Shown: positions 63,057 to 64,000 of the stretch, in pieces | Layout of the letters: each line of letters begins with the position of its first letter | Position numbering within the stretch: the first letter of the stretch is position 1 | Assembly (NCBI GenBank): GCA_963728985.1 | Contig: CAVSME010000002.1 | Span: 261,669 to 325,668 of the forward strand | Length of the DNA stretch: 64,000 nucleotides | Source: DASXAI01 sp963728985 | GTDB taxonomy: Bacteria; Actinomycetota; Acidimicrobiia; Acidimicrobiales; Ilumatobacteraceae | Direction: 5' to 3' | Notes under the pieces: model-generated | Database searches by the model: none | Told to the model about the DNA's origin: nothing | What the model saw: only the letters and a program-made list of their open reading frames with translations | Translations under genes and position numbers: made by a program

Positions 63057-63438
63057 GCGATACGCGCAGCACTTGTCGCGCAGGTTGATGCCGTGCTCCG
63101 GACCCTCTGGTTGCGCCGCGAGTCGACCAGCGACGGAGATCTGGCGGGCGCGCGGATCTCGCCCGACCCGGCGCCGCACGCGGCTGTCCGAGAATCGCGC
63201 CCGGTAACCACGGCGCCGACCACCCTCGAACGCCGGGTCGTTGGCGCTCGCGGACGCGCCGATAACACCGGACCTCCGGCTGAGCTCCACCCGAGCACTT
63301 CCGGCGAAGTCGCGGGCCGACCGCCCCATAATCCCGGAGCTCGGTGGCGAGGACTCTTCCACCCAAGTGCCGGGCGTAGTAACTATCGTGAGAGCGCGCG
63401 TCTCATCGGGCCACCAGCGCGACGAATCGGCGATCTGA
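63057..63438. other. Intergenic stretch before a transposase remnant
   Basis: About 0.4 kb with no gene that I can support. Open frames here have low-complexity, compositionally odd products. Confidence 0.4.
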
Positions 63439-63792
63439 ATGAAGCGACCGCGCACAGAACAGCGGCGCCCGAACGACGGCCCCACGGTCGCCGAACGCCT
63501 TCAGGCCATGGAGCACGACGTGCTCGCCTACACCGCCTTCCCGATCGCGCACTGGTCGAAGATCTGGTCGAACAACCCGATCGAACGCCTCAACCGTGAG
63601 CTCAAGCGCCGCACCGACGTCGTGGGCATCTTCCCCGACAAGGCATCCGTCATCCGCCTCGTCGACGCGCTCCTCGTTGAGATCAACGACGAGATGATCG
63701 CCGCCGAACGCCGCTACATAGCAGCGGGCTCCGCGGTCGAGCTCACCGAGAGCACCGCCGAACTAGCGTTAACCGCAGCACCCCGAACCTGA
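63439..63792 (+). pseudogene. C-terminal remnant of an IS256-family (mutator) transposase
   Basis: AYTAFPIAHWSKIWSNNPIERLNRELKRRTDVVGIFPDKASVIRLVDALL is the highly conserved C-terminal block of IS256-type transposases, with the final catalytic Glu in NPIERLNRE. The preceding 300 residues, with the two catalytic Asp, are absent. A dead fragment near the right end of element 2. Confidence 0.75.
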
Positions 63793-63868
63793 CCAACAGC
63801 TTCCGGGAACGCACGTGATCACCTACACCACGAGACGGGACGCCATCTCGGCACATGGGAGGACTTGG

Positions 63869-63888
63869 TTGCTAACGATCTGCTAACG
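63869..63888. repeat. Integrase arm-type sites, element 2 right end
   Basis: TTGCTAACGATCTGCTAACG, one base different from 50098-50117, with the same 11-bp period. Nothing else in the last 110 bases looks like a gene, and the att core is not reached before the window ends. Confidence 0.75.
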
Positions 63889-64000
63889 AACGCGGCGACG
63901 CAGGGTGGCAGACGGCGGCACGAGCCGGACAACATTGGACCCGAAAGGCCTGCTAGATGAAAATGGACGGTACGCACCGCTACCGGCCGGCATGGTCCGG

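Larger units (their letters stand above)
50039..64000. mobile_element. Integrative element 2 in the same tRNA-Leu site (right end just outside the window)
   Basis: Starts at the second att copy. The order att - arm sites - VapC45/VapB45-like pair - integrase - XRE - relaxase mirrors element 1. Its own arm motif TTGCTAACG occurs at 50098-50117 and again at 63869-63888, so the right end is near. In element 1 the att core lies 113 bp beyond the right arm pair; the same spacing puts the third att copy at about 64,000. It carries an intact integrase, a truncated relaxase and a stress-type metabolic operon. Confidence 0.8.

Overview
The window is 64 kb of very GC-rich DNA. It is most likely from an actinobacterium, possibly an Acidimicrobiia-like lineage. 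The evidence is a pknB/pbpA/rodA/pstP/fhaB/fhaA cluster next to crgA and a pabA/trpG-type gene, a HAIR-type operator in front of lon, and several genes whose start codon sits 6-7 nt after a TANNNT -10 box with no ribosome binding site (leaderless transcripts). The class-level guess is inference; the phylum is well supported.

Chromosomal backbone, 1-30,860. The left edge holds a beta-glucoside unit: the start of a sugar ABC-transporter lipoprotein, a LacI-family repressor and a GH3 beta-glucosidase, with two near-identical operator palindromes in front of them. Next come a frameshifted membrane spermidine-synthase-like protein, a family-5 solute-binding lipoprotein, a nitroreductase and an ornithine/lysine decarboxylase. 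These are followed by an MFS exporter, a SpoU/TrmH RNA methyltransferase, an AlkB-like dioxygenase, a ferredoxin reductase, Lon, a MarR regulator, an acyl-CoA synthetase and a thiolase. The last block is the cell-wall growth and division cluster, transcribed leftward as fhaA-fhaB-pstP-rodA-pbpA-pknB with overlapping stops and starts. crgA and pabA lie beside it. Three copies of a hairpin-rich intergenic repeat lie between 18.5 and 23.3 kb.

Two tandem integrative elements, 30,862 to the window end. A tRNA-Leu(CAG) gene at 30,776-30,859 carries the attachment site. The last 59 bp of its 3' half recur exactly at 49,980-50,038. Element 1 (about 19 kb) lies between the two copies. Element 2 starts at the second copy and reaches almost to the window end, where its right-end arm sites are present but its third att copy is not yet reached. 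Both elements share a plan: att, a toxin-antitoxin-like pair (DUF2442/DUF4160 in element 1, VapC45/VapB45-like in element 2), a tyrosine integrase, an XRE regulator, a divergent promoter with a shared dyad, then a TrwC/TraA-type relaxase-helicase. Element 1 keeps the full relaxase but its integrase is frameshifted. Element 2 keeps the integrase but has lost an excisionase-like gene and the first 197 residues of the relaxase through one deletion of about 1 kb. The two are therefore complementary.

Element 1 cargo includes a PRC-barrel operon, a duplicated-HTH protein, a broken VC0807-family membrane gene, an IS3-family insertion, a cupin/membrane/beta-helix operon, a large AAA regulator and an XRE-type gene with one in-frame TGA. 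Element 2 cargo is a compact operon: OsmC, methyltransferase, OsmC, flavin monooxygenase, TetR, then an alpha/beta-hydrolase-glycosyltransferase fusion. A perfect palindrome sits at its promoter. The fusion gene carries about thirteen single-base indels yet no internal stops in the implied frame, which points to base-calling or assembly error, or to very recent decay. A C-terminal fragment of an IS256-family transposase lies at the far right.
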